Of a stretch of DNA of 64,000 nt, positions 26,407-35,835 are shown piece by piece. The stretch covers positions 744,001-808,000 of the forward strand of contig NZ_CP009149.1 of assembly GCF_000739065.1 (NCBI RefSeq), written 5' to 3'. Under the pieces are notes generated by a model that did no database searches, was not told the DNA's origin, and saw only the letters and a list, made by a program, of their open reading frames with translations. Numbering within the stretch: the first letter of the stretch is position 1; each line of letters begins with the position of its first letter. This stretch comes from Methanocaldococcus bathoardescens. Lineage in GTDB: Archaea > AGJL01 > Methanococci > Methanococcales > Methanocaldococcaceae. The position numbers and the translations under genes are program-made.

Positions 26407-27597
26407 TTAGAATTTCTTAAACATTTCTTCTACAATTCTTGCAAATGCAGGTCTTGTTACAAATATCCCTATTAAAACCCCTGCTATTGTGGTTATTGCA
26501 AACCCTTTCAACATCCCTACACCGAGCACAAATAAAGGTAGCATAGCAGCTATAGAAGTAGCCGCTGAAGCAAATATTATAAAGAAAGCTCTTTTAATGC
26601 TTGCTCTTATTTTTCCAGCACCTCTTTTTAACGCTTCATCAGTTATAACAATTTGATTATCAACTCCTGTCCCCACAGCTGCTATAATCCCTGCTATTGA
26701 AGGTAAATCTAACTTCCAATCTATTAAAGATGCAAATCCTAATATAATAATAATCTCTGATAGACATGTTATTAGAATTGGAATAGCTATCTTTGGCTGT
26801 TTGTATCTTACACTAACAATTATTCCAACAGCTATAAATGCCAATATTAAGGCAATAACAGTCCCTTTTAAGAACTCTTTACCAAACTCTGATGAAACTG
26901 CATAGGTATATTCAATATCTAATTTTACAGGTAATGCCCCTGACTTTAGAGCTGAGTATATAGCCATTGCTTCATCAATCTCATCTTTGGTTGGAGGATA
27001 ACTACCAACTGTAATAACCTGTTTTGGATGAGGCCTTCCATCTGCCAAATCTGGAGATAAGACAGGGGCTGAGATTAACTTTCCATCCATATACAGCTCA
27101 ACTTTGTGATATGCCTTATCTTTAGCAACTTCAGCAAACTTTTTAGCCCCCTCTAATGTTAATTCAAAAGGAACTCCATAAGCCCATCCATCTCCTTGTG
27201 GAATTTTTGTTGGTGGTTCAACGAGCTTAACATCTTTTCCAGTGTAAGCTGTTACATTATCAATCTTCGCTTCAAAAACCCCTTGATGTTCTAAAACTTT
27301 AATTATTCTCTCAGTGTCAGAGCTATTAGGAATCATAACAATAATTTCATCATTTCCTCTTGGATATACTGTTATATCACTTAAACCATTTGCATTTAAC
27401 CTTTTCTCAATAATATCTACTGTTAATTGTAGCTCTTCATCAGTCATTGGCTTCTCTGCCTTTAAAACAATAACTGTTCCTCCGCTTAAATCAATTCCAT
27501 AATCAATTCCTTTAAATACTATTAGAAATACAGATACGGTAAGAAATATAATCAAAGTCAGTATCTTTTTATCTTTTAGTAGCTTTGGTATATCCAT
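26407..27597 (-). CDS. secD: Protein-export membrane protein SecD
   Basis: 396 residues, the shorter archaeal SecD form. TM1 is at residues 13-29, followed by IDYGIDLSGGTVIVLKAE (the DLxGG motif). A large extracytoplasmic domain and five clustered TM helices follow (about 240-390), with GIIAAVGTGVDNQIVITDEALKRG and FAITTIAGVLIGIFVTRPAFARI. SecDF assists Sec translocation using the proton or ion gradient. GGTGGGAT precedes the ATG. secF, normally adjacent, is not found on either side. Confidence 0.92.
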   Translation of the reverse strand: MDIPKLLKDKKILTLIIFLTVSVFLIVFKGIDYGIDLSGGTVIVLKAEKPMTDEELQLTVDIIEKRLNANGLSDITVYPRGNDEIIVMIPNSSDTERIIKVLEHQGVFEAKIDNVTAYTGKDVKLVEPPTKIPQGDGWAYGVPFELTLEGAKKFAEVAKDKAYHKVELYMDGKLISAPVLSPDLADGRPHPKQVITVGSYPPTKDEIDEAMAIYSALKSGALPVKLDIEYTYAVSSEFGKEFLKGTVIALILAFIAVGIIVSVRYKQPKIAIPILITCLSEIIIILGFASLIDWKLDLPSIAGIIAAVGTGVDNQIVITDEALKRGAGKIRASIKRAFFIIFASAATSIAAMLPLFVLGVGMLKGFAITTIAGVLIGIFVTRPAFARIVEEMFKKF

Positions 27598-27688
27598 TTA
27601 TCCCACCTATATCTATATAAGTTGTTAGAGATTTTAAAAATCTATTCTTTTAAATTTAAAATTTACAATATTTCTAATGGTGATTAAT

Positions 27689-27955
27689 ATGGATTTTGAT
27701 GTAACTATTATCGGATATATCGCTGGAACTTTAACAACCTTTGCTTCTCTTCCTCAATTAATAAAGTCATTGAAAGAGAAGGATATGAGTAATATCTCAT
27801 TAGCTTTTGTTATAACATTTACAACTGGATTGACACTTTGGTTGATATATGGAATATTAAGGAATGATTACCCAATAATAGTATTTAACATTTTATCTTT
27901 AATGTTTTGGATACCAATAACATATCTAAAAATAAAGGATGAGATGAGAAAATGA
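27689..27955 (+). CDS. SemiSWEET-type small sugar transporter
   Basis: 88 residues with three predicted TM helices. It is a single PQ-loop/MtN3 unit with FASLPQLIKSLKEKDMSNISLAF carrying the PQ motif, and TGLTLWLIYGI. Such proteins dimerise to form a sugar channel. ATG 27689 with GGTGATTAAT upstream is the start. Its stop overlaps the next ATG (ATGA), so it is coupled with the phosphatase gene. The substrate is unknown. Confidence 0.8.
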   Translation: MDFDVTIIGYIAGTLTTFASLPQLIKSLKEKDMSNISLAFVITFTTGLTLWLIYGILRNDYPIIVFNILSLMFWIPITYLKIKDEMRK

Positions 27956-28710
27956 AATGGGACGAGATTGGGAAAAATATAGTAAAAGAGATTGAAAAAG
28001 AAATCTTACCATATTTTGGTAGAAAAGATAAATCCTATGTTGTTGGAAGGTCACCGAGTGGAGATGAAACAGAAATTTTTGACAAAATAAGTGAAGATAT
28101 TGCCTTAAAATATTTAAAACCATTGAATGTTAATATTGTGAGTGAAGAGTTGGGAATTATTGATAATGATAGCGAATGGACTGTAGTAATAGACCCAATA
28201 GATGGTTCTTTTAATTTTATAAATGGAATTCCATTTTTTGCATTTTGCTTTGGAGTATTTAAAAATAATAAGCCATATTATGGCTTAACCTATGAATTTT
28301 TAACTAAAAGCTTTTATGAAGCCTACAAAGGGAAAGGAGCTTATTTAAATGGAAAAAAGATTAAAGTTAAAGACTTCAACCAAAAAGATATAACTATAAG
28401 CTACTATCCAAACAAAAAAATGGATTTGGAAAAATTAAGAAATGAAGTTAAAAGAGTGAGAATATTTGGAGCTTTTGGTTTAGAAATGTGTTATGTGGCT
28501 AAAGGAACTTTAGATGCTGTTTTTGATGTAAGACCTAAGGTTAGGGCTGTTGATATTGCCTCATCATATATAATCTGCAAAGAGGCAGGAGCTTTAATAA
28601 CAGATGAAAATGGAAGAGAGCTGAAATTTGAGCTAAATGCAACAGATAGATTAAATATCATTGTAGCAAACAGTAAAGAAATGTTGGATATAATTTTGGA
28701 CTTATTATAA
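27952..28710 (+). CDS. suhB: Inositol monophosphatase / fructose-1,6-bisphosphatase (type IV)
   Basis: 252 residues of the IMPase/FBPase superfamily. The metal sites are SEELG and WTVVIDPIDGSFNFINGIPFFAF (DPIDGS), and the C-terminal motif is RAVDIASSYIICKEAGA. The M. jannaschii orthologue MJ0109 (recalled) has both inositol-1-phosphate and fructose-1,6-bisphosphate phosphatase activity, serving solute synthesis or gluconeogenesis. It is translationally coupled to the SemiSWEET gene upstream, an unusual sugar-related pairing. Confidence 0.93.
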   Translation: MKWDEIGKNIVKEIEKEILPYFGRKDKSYVVGRSPSGDETEIFDKISEDIALKYLKPLNVNIVSEELGIIDNDSEWTVVIDPIDGSFNFINGIPFFAFCFGVFKNNKPYYGLTYEFLTKSFYEAYKGKGAYLNGKKIKVKDFNQKDITISYYPNKKMDLEKLRNEVKRVRIFGAFGLEMCYVAKGTLDAVFDVRPKVRAVDIASSYIICKEAGALITDENGRELKFELNATDRLNIIVANSKEMLDIILDLL

Positions 28711-28721
28711 ATATTATATTT

Positions 28722-30053
28722 TTAGATACTCTCAACTTTTATAGTGTTGGTTTTCTTTTGACCTATTGGATGACCTAATGTGACTAAGTAAATCCCCTTT
28801 CCAATTTCTTTCTTAGCTATTTCTCTACAGGCGTTGATTATACTCTCCATATCATCAAATTCTTTCATTAAACAGCTTTCAACTCCCCAAACTAATCTCA
28901 ACCTTTTTAAAGTTTTTATATTTGGCGTTGGAGCTATTATTCTACTATTTATTCTTAATTTAGATATTAACTTAGCAGTTCTTCCAGAATACGTTGGAGT
29001 TATAATTAATTTAGTATATAGTTTCTTGTATAGTTCATAAACAGCATAAACTAAACCCTCATCAATACTCTCAACCTCTAAACAAACCATATCACCAAAT
29101 TCCTCATAATATTTATCTGCCACTTCAGCAACCTTATTTAACACTTTTATTGCCTCTATTGGATATTTCCCAACAGTTGTTTCGTTAGAAAGCATTAAAC
29201 AGTCAGTTCCATCGTATATGGCATTAGCTATGTCTGTAACCTCAGCTCTCGTTGGAAATGGATTATTTATCATAGAATCCAATATTTGTGTAGCTGTTAT
29301 TGATAAAATTCCATATCTATTAGCTATTCTCAATATATTCTTTTGTTCAATTGGTATATTTTCTATTGGAACCTCTACACCCAAATCCCCTCTCGCTACC
29401 ATCACTCCATCACTTTCCTTAGCAATTCCTTTTATATTTTTTAATCCCTCCTTAGTTTCTATTTTTGATATTACCTCACAATCTCCCTTGTATTCAGATA
29501 TAATATCCTTCAATTCCTTAACATCATTTTTATCCCTAACAAATGATAGGGCAATATATTCAAAGTCCTTTTCTACAGCGAATTTTATATTTTTTAAGTC
29601 AGTTTCATCAATTATTGGCAGTTCTATCCTTGTATCTGGAAGATTAACTCCCATTCCCTCTTTAATCTCTCCACCAACTTCTACAACTGCGATAATTTTA
29701 TCATTTTTTTCTATAACCTTTAGCTTAATTTTTCCATCGTTGATTAAAATAAAATGTCCTTCTTCAATTGTGTCTATGGAGTAGTTGAGCTTTATATCTT
29801 CTCCAATAACAACTCTCTCCCCCACTTTCAATAGCTTATCTTTTAATCTAACTTCTTTAATCCTAATCTTTATCCCCTTCAAATCCATAACTTTGGCAAT
29901 GTTATTTTTTTCCAATATATCCAAAAATTTTTCACAATAATCTGTTGTAGCATGAGACATATTAAATCTAACTCCATCTATTAAATTTATTGCCTCACTT
30001 AATCTCTTTTCTAAGGACGGGCCTAAAGTTACCAAAATTTTAGTTTTTCTCAT
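28722..30053 (-). CDS. pyk: Pyruvate kinase
   Basis: About 443 residues. Motifs are TKILVTLGPS, DGVRFNMSHA, DLKGIKIRI, the catalytic ISKIETKEG, DGVMVARGDLGVEVP and ITATQILDSMINNPFPTRAEVTDIANAIYDGTDCLMLSNETTVGKYP. The start ATG shares one base with the stop of the upstream gene (TAATG), so I take 30053 rather than ATG 30065. It catalyses PEP plus ADP to pyruvate plus ATP. Confidence 0.95.
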   Translation of the reverse strand: MRKTKILVTLGPSLEKRLSEAINLIDGVRFNMSHATTDYCEKFLDILEKNNIAKVMDLKGIKIRIKEVRLKDKLLKVGERVVIGEDIKLNYSIDTIEEGHFILINDGKIKLKVIEKNDKIIAVVEVGGEIKEGMGVNLPDTRIELPIIDETDLKNIKFAVEKDFEYIALSFVRDKNDVKELKDIISEYKGDCEVISKIETKEGLKNIKGIAKESDGVMVARGDLGVEVPIENIPIEQKNILRIANRYGILSITATQILDSMINNPFPTRAEVTDIANAIYDGTDCLMLSNETTVGKYPIEAIKVLNKVAEVADKYYEEFGDMVCLEVESIDEGLVYAVYELYKKLYTKLIITPTYSGRTAKLISKLRINSRIIAPTPNIKTLKRLRLVWGVESCLMKEFDDMESIINACREIAKKEIGKGIYLVTLGHPIGQKKTNTIKVESI

Positions 30054-31636
30054 TATTCCCACCAAAATTCATTGTAGAACAAATCAAAGTCCTGATTGTA
30101 TTTTTTTCCTATTTTTAGAGCTATCTCTGCCTTAGCTAATTCTCTACCAAAATAAGCTGCATGGTCTAATTTCTTTATCAAATTTAACCTTATCGCGGTT
30201 TCATAAATTTCTTTTGGTTTCTTTCCTCTAATAATTAAAACTGGTTCTCTTCTTTTATTAAAGTATATTGCCACAATTTCTTTATTTTTCCTATCAATCT
30301 CTATCTTAAAACTTCCTTCATCCAATATTTGCCTCTCATCTTCTTCAGCTTTAATTATTGGGACGTTATAACTATTGAAAGTAATTTCCTCTTCAAATCT
30401 TTTATCCTTATAATTTATCAAATTGTAGCCAACATCTTTTGGCAAAGAATTTCTTTTTTTAGCCAAAAACATCATCTTTGAGGCAATCTTTAACTCTTTT
30501 ATTGAAAATTTGCATTTAGCACTTGCTTCTGGAGTAAATAATATGTTGGCATTAATCTCAGCCCCAATTGCTGCCAATAAGGCATTGACTCCATTACTAT
30601 CAGCATCAAAAAGCTCTGTAACATTTCCAACGCCAAAAAATAGTGGCAATTTATATCTTTTTTTAAATTCTCTACATGCAATAACGCTCTCTATAAAACT
30701 ACATCCAGCATTGTTTATTGGCTCTAATATTGGGTCAGCAACTATCTTTTCAATTCCAGCGTCCAATAATCTCTTTATATTCTCCTCTAAGGATTTAATC
30801 TTTCCTTCAATTGTTTCTGGAATGTAGTTTGTTTTATAATTTGTTGGCAATACAACAACTGCTGTTTCTGAATCTTTCAAATAAGGAATTAGCTCATCTA
30901 AATTCCCAGCATCAACACTCAAAATCATATCTGCCCCTAAATTTACTGCCTCAATTAATTCTTTTGTGTTTAAAGTATCTACGCTAATTGGGTTGTCAGT
31001 TAAATCCCTCGCTATTTTTAACATATCTTTAATTTTATCTGCATTATTTTCATTGCTAACCATTCCCAAATCAATCATATCTGCCCCACTTTCTAAGTAA
31101 TATATTATTTTCTCCTCCAACTCTTTCTCTTTTAGCCATGGGGCATGGACTATCTCTCCCAAAACTCTCATTGGAAATTTATCCCCAACCTTTAACTTGC
31201 CTATCTCTATATCTCCTTCCCCTAATTCTTGCTCCTCCGCTTTTTTAATCTCCTCCTCGCATCTCTTTTTAATAATTTCTAATAACTGTAAATCGGCATA
31301 TTCTTTAGTGGATAACTTTATTTTATCTAAATTTTCAATTAGTATTGGAATATCAGAAGCTTCTCTCGTAGATTTAAAGCATTTTATTCCAGTTTCTTCT
31401 TCAACCTTCTTTAAATCATGCCTTATCAATCCAGTCACTAAAACAAAATCGTAAATATCCTTTAATTTTTTTCCAAATTTGTTTTCTAATTTTTTAATTT
31501 CTTTAATTATTAGATTTGGTGTTAAAAAAGCTGCTACTGAAATATCTGCCACATGCACATCCACAAAACTGTATTTTTCCACAGCTTTTTTAACTTTCTT
31601 TTCAGCCAATTTTCCAGTTATTATTAGAATTTTCAT
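30053..31636 (-). CDS. Dihydropteroate synthase-like protein
   Basis: 527 residues. The middle third contains a dihydropteroate-synthase-type TIM barrel: GDKFPMRVLGEIVHAPW, LESGADMIDLGMVSNENN, PISVDTLNTKELIEAVNLGADMILSVDAG and IVADPILEPINNAGCSFIESV. Flanking N- and C-terminal domains (DVHVADISVAAFLTP at the start; DRKNKEIVAIYFNKRREPVLIIRGKKPKEIYE at the end) are archaeal-specific. A role in methanopterin synthesis is suggested by family but unproven. It is coupled with pyruvate kinase downstream. GGGGGAG precedes ATG 31636. Confidence 0.8.
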   Translation of the reverse strand: MKILIITGKLAEKKVKKAVEKYSFVDVHVADISVAAFLTPNLIIKEIKKLENKFGKKLKDIYDFVLVTGLIRHDLKKVEEETGIKCFKSTREASDIPILIENLDKIKLSTKEYADLQLLEIIKKRCEEEIKKAEEQELGEGDIEIGKLKVGDKFPMRVLGEIVHAPWLKEKELEEKIIYYLESGADMIDLGMVSNENNADKIKDMLKIARDLTDNPISVDTLNTKELIEAVNLGADMILSVDAGNLDELIPYLKDSETAVVVLPTNYKTNYIPETIEGKIKSLEENIKRLLDAGIEKIVADPILEPINNAGCSFIESVIACREFKKRYKLPLFFGVGNVTELFDADSNGVNALLAAIGAEINANILFTPEASAKCKFSIKELKIASKMMFLAKKRNSLPKDVGYNLINYKDKRFEEEITFNSYNVPIIKAEEDERQILDEGSFKIEIDRKNKEIVAIYFNKRREPVLIIRGKKPKEIYETAIRLNLIKKLDHAAYFGRELAKAEIALKIGKKYNQDFDLFYNEFWWE

Positions 31637-31745
31637 AATCTCCCCCATAAACTCTCATAAGTAATACAAAATGAAAACTATAAATGTAATTAAATTAAAA
31701 TATAATTTTATGAAATTTTATATTTAGCTAAATTTGGTGGATAGT

Positions 31746-32450
31746 ATGAAGTTTGTTGAAAAAGCAAAAATAGAGTTTGAGCAACCAATAATTGTTGAAG
31801 CATTTCCTGGGACTGGGTTAGTTGGTAGTATTGCTGCCTATCAAATAATAAAGGAACTCAACTTAAAATATTTTGGATACTTTGAGATAGATGGGATTGC
31901 CCCACTAACAACTATTGAGAAAGGAATCCCATATCCCCCAGTTAGGGCGTATGCAAACGAAAATTTGATTATTTTATTTTCAGATGTGATAATTCCTCCA
32001 CTTAAGATTAATGGATTGGCTGAGTTTATAGTCAAAACCTTTTCAGACAAAAATCCTAAGTTATTTGTTTCCCTTGGGGGAATAGTAGCAGGAAAATCAG
32101 AAAAAGTATTTGGAATAGCCAATAGAGAAGAATTAATAGAGAACCTAAAAAATTATGTTGAAATATTTGATTTTGGGGTTGTAGGGGGAATAAGTGGAAA
32201 TTTACTGATAAAATGTCAAGATAATGGGTTTGATGCCATTGGCTTGTTAGCTGAAACTGTTGGGGTTAGACCAGACCCAAGAGGGGGAGCCAACCTATTA
32301 GAGGTTCTGAATAAAATGTTCGACCTAAATATAAGTGTCGAAGGACTAATTAAAGAAGCTGAAGCTATTGAAAACAAACTTAAAGAATTGGCAGAACAGC
32401 ATTTAAAGATGATGTCAAAGAGTAGAAAGGAATATCCAATGTATATTTAA
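31746..32450 (+). CDS. PAC2 family protein (proteasome assembly chaperone-like)
   Basis: 234 residues from ATG 31746 (GGTGGAT upstream). VEAFPGTGLVGSIAAYQII, GIAPLTTIEKGIPYPPVRAYAN, VSLGGIVAGKS and LLAETVGVRPDPRGGANLLEVLNKM are the PAC2 signatures. The C-terminal helix (EAIENKLKELAEQHLKMM) could carry coiled-coil contacts. Archaeal members are thought to assist proteasome assembly; the exact function is not known. Palindromic element E3 begins two bases after the stop. Confidence 0.85.
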   Translation: MKFVEKAKIEFEQPIIVEAFPGTGLVGSIAAYQIIKELNLKYFGYFEIDGIAPLTTIEKGIPYPPVRAYANENLIILFSDVIIPPLKINGLAEFIVKTFSDKNPKLFVSLGGIVAGKSEKVFGIANREELIENLKNYVEIFDFGVVGGISGNLLIKCQDNGFDAIGLLAETVGVRPDPRGGANLLEVLNKMFDLNISVEGLIKEAEAIENKLKELAEQHLKMMSKSRKEYPMYI

Positions 32451-32452
32451 CC

Positions 32453-32518
32453 CCATAGGGCTCCGCCCTATTGGTATACCCGGGATGCATTGCCTCGCTT
32501 ACGCTCGGCAATGCCTCT
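32453..32518. repeat. Palindromic repeat element, copy E3 (inverted orientation)
   Basis: ATAGGGC/GCCCTAT at 32455-32471 (loop TCC, i.e. GGA on the other strand). Then the linker TATACCCGGGATGC. Then GCATTGCC (32487-32494) with GGCAATGC (32507-32514) around TCGCTTACGCTC. Read on the minus strand it has the same order as copies E4 and E5: AAGAGGCAT, hairpin, ATCCCGGGTATACC, terminal hairpin ending CCCTATGG. Confidence 0.87.
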
Positions 32519-32574
32519 TAAGTTTATATGGTTTGATACTGCTAAAACTTTCGAATGGATATTTTGGTGGTATT

Positions 32575-32919
32575 ATGAAAGTATATGGATTATTTGGGAT
32601 TAGTGAAAATGCAATAAATGATTTTATTGAAAATCATGTTAAAACTTTCACTATAATCAATGCATTAAATTTAGAAACCGTTAAAAATCTAAAAGAAGGA
32701 GATTTGGTTTTTATAACATCAACACTTAGAGAAGATTTAAGAATAGGTACTGAAGGGATTTTAGGAAGAGTTATTAATGTCTCCTTAGTCCCACAACTAA
32801 TAAATGGATTTGAAGAAAAGGAAATTATGGCTGGAAGGGTTCAATTGGAAATGTTAGGATTTGCTAAATGTGTTAAATATGAATCTATCCATGTAGAGAT
32901 AACATTTAGAATGTATTAA
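32575..32919 (+). CDS. Uncharacterised archaeal protein, DUF473-like
   Basis: 114 residues from ATG 32575, with GGTGGT upstream. The frame extends 5' to 32485 but that part is palindrome E3 sequence. MKVYGLFGISENAINDFIENHVKTFTIINALNLETVKNLKEGDLVFIT and IMAGRVQLEMLGFAKCV resemble the archaeal DUF473 family of unknown function. No active site is apparent. It has its own TATA-like box (TTTATATGG near 32523). Confidence 0.65.
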   Translation: MKVYGLFGISENAINDFIENHVKTFTIINALNLETVKNLKEGDLVFITSTLREDLRIGTEGILGRVINVSLVPQLINGFEEKEIMAGRVQLEMLGFAKCVKYESIHVEITFRMY

Positions 32920-32971
32920 TTTTTTATTTATTTAAATCCTTTATATTAAATGGTTATATTTTGGTGATAAC

Positions 32972-33838
32972 ATAAGCTTCAATAATATTAAAATTTTCAT
33001 AAAGGACTATATAAAAGAGCCAATATTATATCCACTTAAAGATATTAAAAGCATGTTTATTGGAGCTGTTGTGCTGTTTTTATGCTTAATAATGCAAATT
33101 ATAAGCATGTTGATATTTTCTACTGAATATCCTGACAGTTTATTTCAATCAATTATATTATTTTTAACATCTATACCTTTCTCTATTTTAATATATGGTT
33201 ATGTTGGATTGGTTATAAAAAATATATTGAATAATAACAACTCTCTTCCAAGTTGGAAGAATTTGAAGTCAATAATTTTAATGGGATTTAAGATTAATGC
33301 AATCTTGTTATTTGTATTATTAGCAATTTTTATGTTTTATTTTCTTAAAAGTTATTCAATATTTGACGCCCTGGGGGATATATTATATATACTATGGATT
33401 TTTTATTATCCGATGAGTTGTTACAATATCACCATAGCATTAATGTCCATTATGTATGTTATTTTTTGTCCTTCTATTTACTCATTGGCTTTAATTTTGG
33501 TAATTCCAATAGCTCTTCTGTTAATTTTAAATTTCATATCAAATGGGATTAAAAATATTTTAAATTTAGGCACTGTTAAAAAATTCCTATGTTTAGAATA
33601 TTTTAAAGTTTTATTTGTCATCTTTATTTATTTTCTAATCTCAAATCTTATGTATGTGATTTATGCATACATAACTATAACTGATTTTAACCTTAGTTTT
33701 GCACTACAACGTTATTTTATATTTTCAGATTTGTCGTTAGAAAGCTTAATCTTAATATTTATTAGAAAATTCATACAATTTTATTTCCTTGTAGTTATTG
33801 GAAAAACTCTGGGAAATTATGCTAAAAAACACAAATAA
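32972..33838 (+). CDS. DUF4013-like polytopic membrane protein with atypical start
   Basis: About 288 codons if read from ATA at 32972, or 261 from the first ATG at 33053. GGTGAT is correctly spaced before the ATA, and the 27 codons between are in frame and family-like (KDYIKEPILYPLKDIKSM), so the ancestral start was probably ATG. Seven or so hydrophobic segments follow. It resembles the DUF4013 family of archaeal membrane proteins. Either ATA initiates, or the gene now starts at 33053 without a good ribosome site. Confidence 0.6.
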   Translation: MSFNNIKIFIKDYIKEPILYPLKDIKSMFIGAVVLFLCLIMQIISMLIFSTEYPDSLFQSIILFLTSIPFSILIYGYVGLVIKNILNNNNSLPSWKNLKSIILMGFKINAILLFVLLAIFMFYFLKSYSIFDALGDILYILWIFYYPMSCYNITIALMSIMYVIFCPSIYSLALILVIPIALLLILNFISNGIKNILNLGTVKKFLCLEYFKVLFVIFIYFLISNLMYVIYAYITITDFNLSFALQRYFIFSDLSLESLILIFIRKFIQFYFLVVIGKTLGNYAKKHK

Positions 33839-33869
33839 TAACATAGAAACTCATTTTATAATTTTTAAA

Positions 33870-35822
33870 CTATTTAAGGCATTTATAACTCTCTTCAACT
33901 GACTTTGCCCACTTTATCATTTCATCATATACTTTATCCTGCTTTAACAAATTCTCATTACCTATTAAAACTAACTTCCTCTTAGCTCTTGTTATTGCAA
34001 CATTCAATCTTCTCAAATCTTTTAAAAATCCAAAGTTTTTTGTTCTAACGAATGAGATAACTATAGCCTCATTTTCTCTACCTTGGAATCCATCTACTGT
34101 ATTAACTTCCACATCTATATTGTGCTCTTCAAACAATCTCCTCAAATATCTAACTTGAGCATCGTAAGGAGTTATAACATTTGTTGGTATCTTATATTTT
34201 ACAAGTTTTTTAACTATCTCCAAAACCTTCTCTGCCTCCTCTATATTATAATAAGATGGGGATTCTTTATCCTTCCTCTCAACCCCATCAATATGTATAA
34301 ACTGAACTGGAATTTCATTTATAATATCTCTATCAACTTCATCAATCTCTTCCTCTTTAACTAAATCTAATAAGGTTATGTTTTTAACGCTCTCATCTGC
34401 CTTCAATTTATTGTCATAGAACATTCTATTTGGGAATTCCATAATTTTTTCATTCATCCTATACTGAATCTCCAATATTGAAGAAAATTCTGGATATTTT
34501 TTAATTAATCTCTCAAATAATGTTTTCTTTAACTCTTCATTCTCACTCAACACTGTTGGGGGTAATTGCTTGTGGTCTCCAGCCATAATTAGCTTTTTTC
34601 CTTTAACAATTGGGATTAAGCAAGATGGTTCCATAGCCTGGCTTCCCTCATCAATAACAACCACATCAAACTCCCATCCTTTTAAGATTTCAGAACCTGC
34701 CATTGAATTTGTTGCTACAATGACATCTGCCTCACTTAAAATCTCATTCATGATTTTTTCGGTTATTTCATCTAAATTATTAATGATTTTTTTAATCTTT
34801 TTATTTCTTATAATCCACTCTGCCATACTAATGATTTTTTCTTTTGGAATTCCTCTATAATCTCTTCTTTTTTTAGCTACTTTTAAAATCTGTTCATCGC
34901 TCATTCCTCTTCTCCATCTTGGTGATGGCTTTAAAAATTTATCTCTCTGCTCTTTAATCTCTTTAATTTTTTCTTTTAGAGATAAAATTTCCTGATATTT
35001 CTCATGATTCTCAATTAAATATGGAAGAGAATGCTGTATTAAGTCCTTTGAAATCCTTGTTGGATGCCCTACTCTAACAACTTTTAAATCAGGATATTTT
35101 TTAATTAGATATTCTAAGATGTTATCTGCCGCTATATTTGAATCAGCAGTTGCTAAAACCTTATGTTTGTTAAATCTAACTTCTTGAACAATAACTTCTG
35201 TTATAGTTCTTGTCTTTCCAGTTCCTGGGGGTCCGTGAATTAAATACAAATCCCTACTTAAAACTGCTTTTTTAACAGCCATTTTTTGAGATTCATTTAA
35301 GCTCTTATCATAAAATTCTAATTCAATATCTTCTCTCAAAGGTTTTTCTGGATGTTCAATGCCCAATATTATATAAGCTAATTTATCCCTCTTTCTTGCA
35401 AATTCTCTTAAAGCTTCTTTCATTCTTTTAAATGTTATGTCATTAACGTATAAATCAACTCTTACTCTTTCTTTATAAACCCATTTTGGGACATCTACAT
35501 CAAAAGCCACGTCTATAAAGTTTTTTCCCACATAAATGACGTTGGCATATAAATCACTCTGCAATGGGTTTTCTTTACTAATTAAAACAACGTCTCCTGG
35601 TGAAATTTCTGTTTTAAACGGCTTCTTTCTCCCAAATCTTACAATGGTGCAACCTAAACTCTCTCCTAAAAATTTCCCTTTTAAATTTAAAATTGCCCTT
35701 CCAACATTCTCCCTCTTCTTTCCCAATTTAATAATCTCATTTTTATGAAAATCCATCTCACATCTTCTTTCAATCTCAATCAAATCCATAAATTTCTTTA
35801 CGTATAAATCAACTAAATTCAA
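33870..35822 (-). CDS. Superfamily 1 DNA/RNA helicase (Upf1/IGHMBP2 type)
   Basis: 650 residues. Helicase motifs are IHGPPGTGKTRTITEVIV (I), TADSNIAADNILEYL (Ia), DVVVIDEGSQAMEP (II), LIMAGDHKQLPPT (III), EIQYRMNEKIMEFPN (IV), VNTVDGFQGRENEAIVISFVRT (V) and RRLNVAITRAKRKLVLIGN (VI). An N-terminal beta-barrel domain (about 40-150) precedes them, as in IGHMBP2/Dna2-like enzymes. It would unwind DNA or RNA with ATP; the polarity and partner are unknown. Confidence 0.88.
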   Translation of the reverse strand: MNLVDLYVKKFMDLIEIERRCEMDFHKNEIIKLGKKRENVGRAILNLKGKFLGESLGCTIVRFGRKKPFKTEISPGDVVLISKENPLQSDLYANVIYVGKNFIDVAFDVDVPKWVYKERVRVDLYVNDITFKRMKEALREFARKRDKLAYIILGIEHPEKPLREDIELEFYDKSLNESQKMAVKKAVLSRDLYLIHGPPGTGKTRTITEVIVQEVRFNKHKVLATADSNIAADNILEYLIKKYPDLKVVRVGHPTRISKDLIQHSLPYLIENHEKYQEILSLKEKIKEIKEQRDKFLKPSPRWRRGMSDEQILKVAKKRRDYRGIPKEKIISMAEWIIRNKKIKKIINNLDEITEKIMNEILSEADVIVATNSMAGSEILKGWEFDVVVIDEGSQAMEPSCLIPIVKGKKLIMAGDHKQLPPTVLSENEELKKTLFERLIKKYPEFSSILEIQYRMNEKIMEFPNRMFYDNKLKADESVKNITLLDLVKEEEIDEVDRDIINEIPVQFIHIDGVERKDKESPSYYNIEEAEKVLEIVKKLVKYKIPTNVITPYDAQVRYLRRLFEEHNIDVEVNTVDGFQGRENEAIVISFVRTKNFGFLKDLRRLNVAITRAKRKLVLIGNENLLKQDKVYDEMIKWAKSVEESYKCLK

Positions 35823-35835
35823 GCTATCACCACTT

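Noticed and set aside
34083-34364. Short plus-strand frames within the helicase gene
   Set aside because: They are hydrophobic shadow translations of an AT-rich coding strand; the helicase motifs are all on the minus strand.
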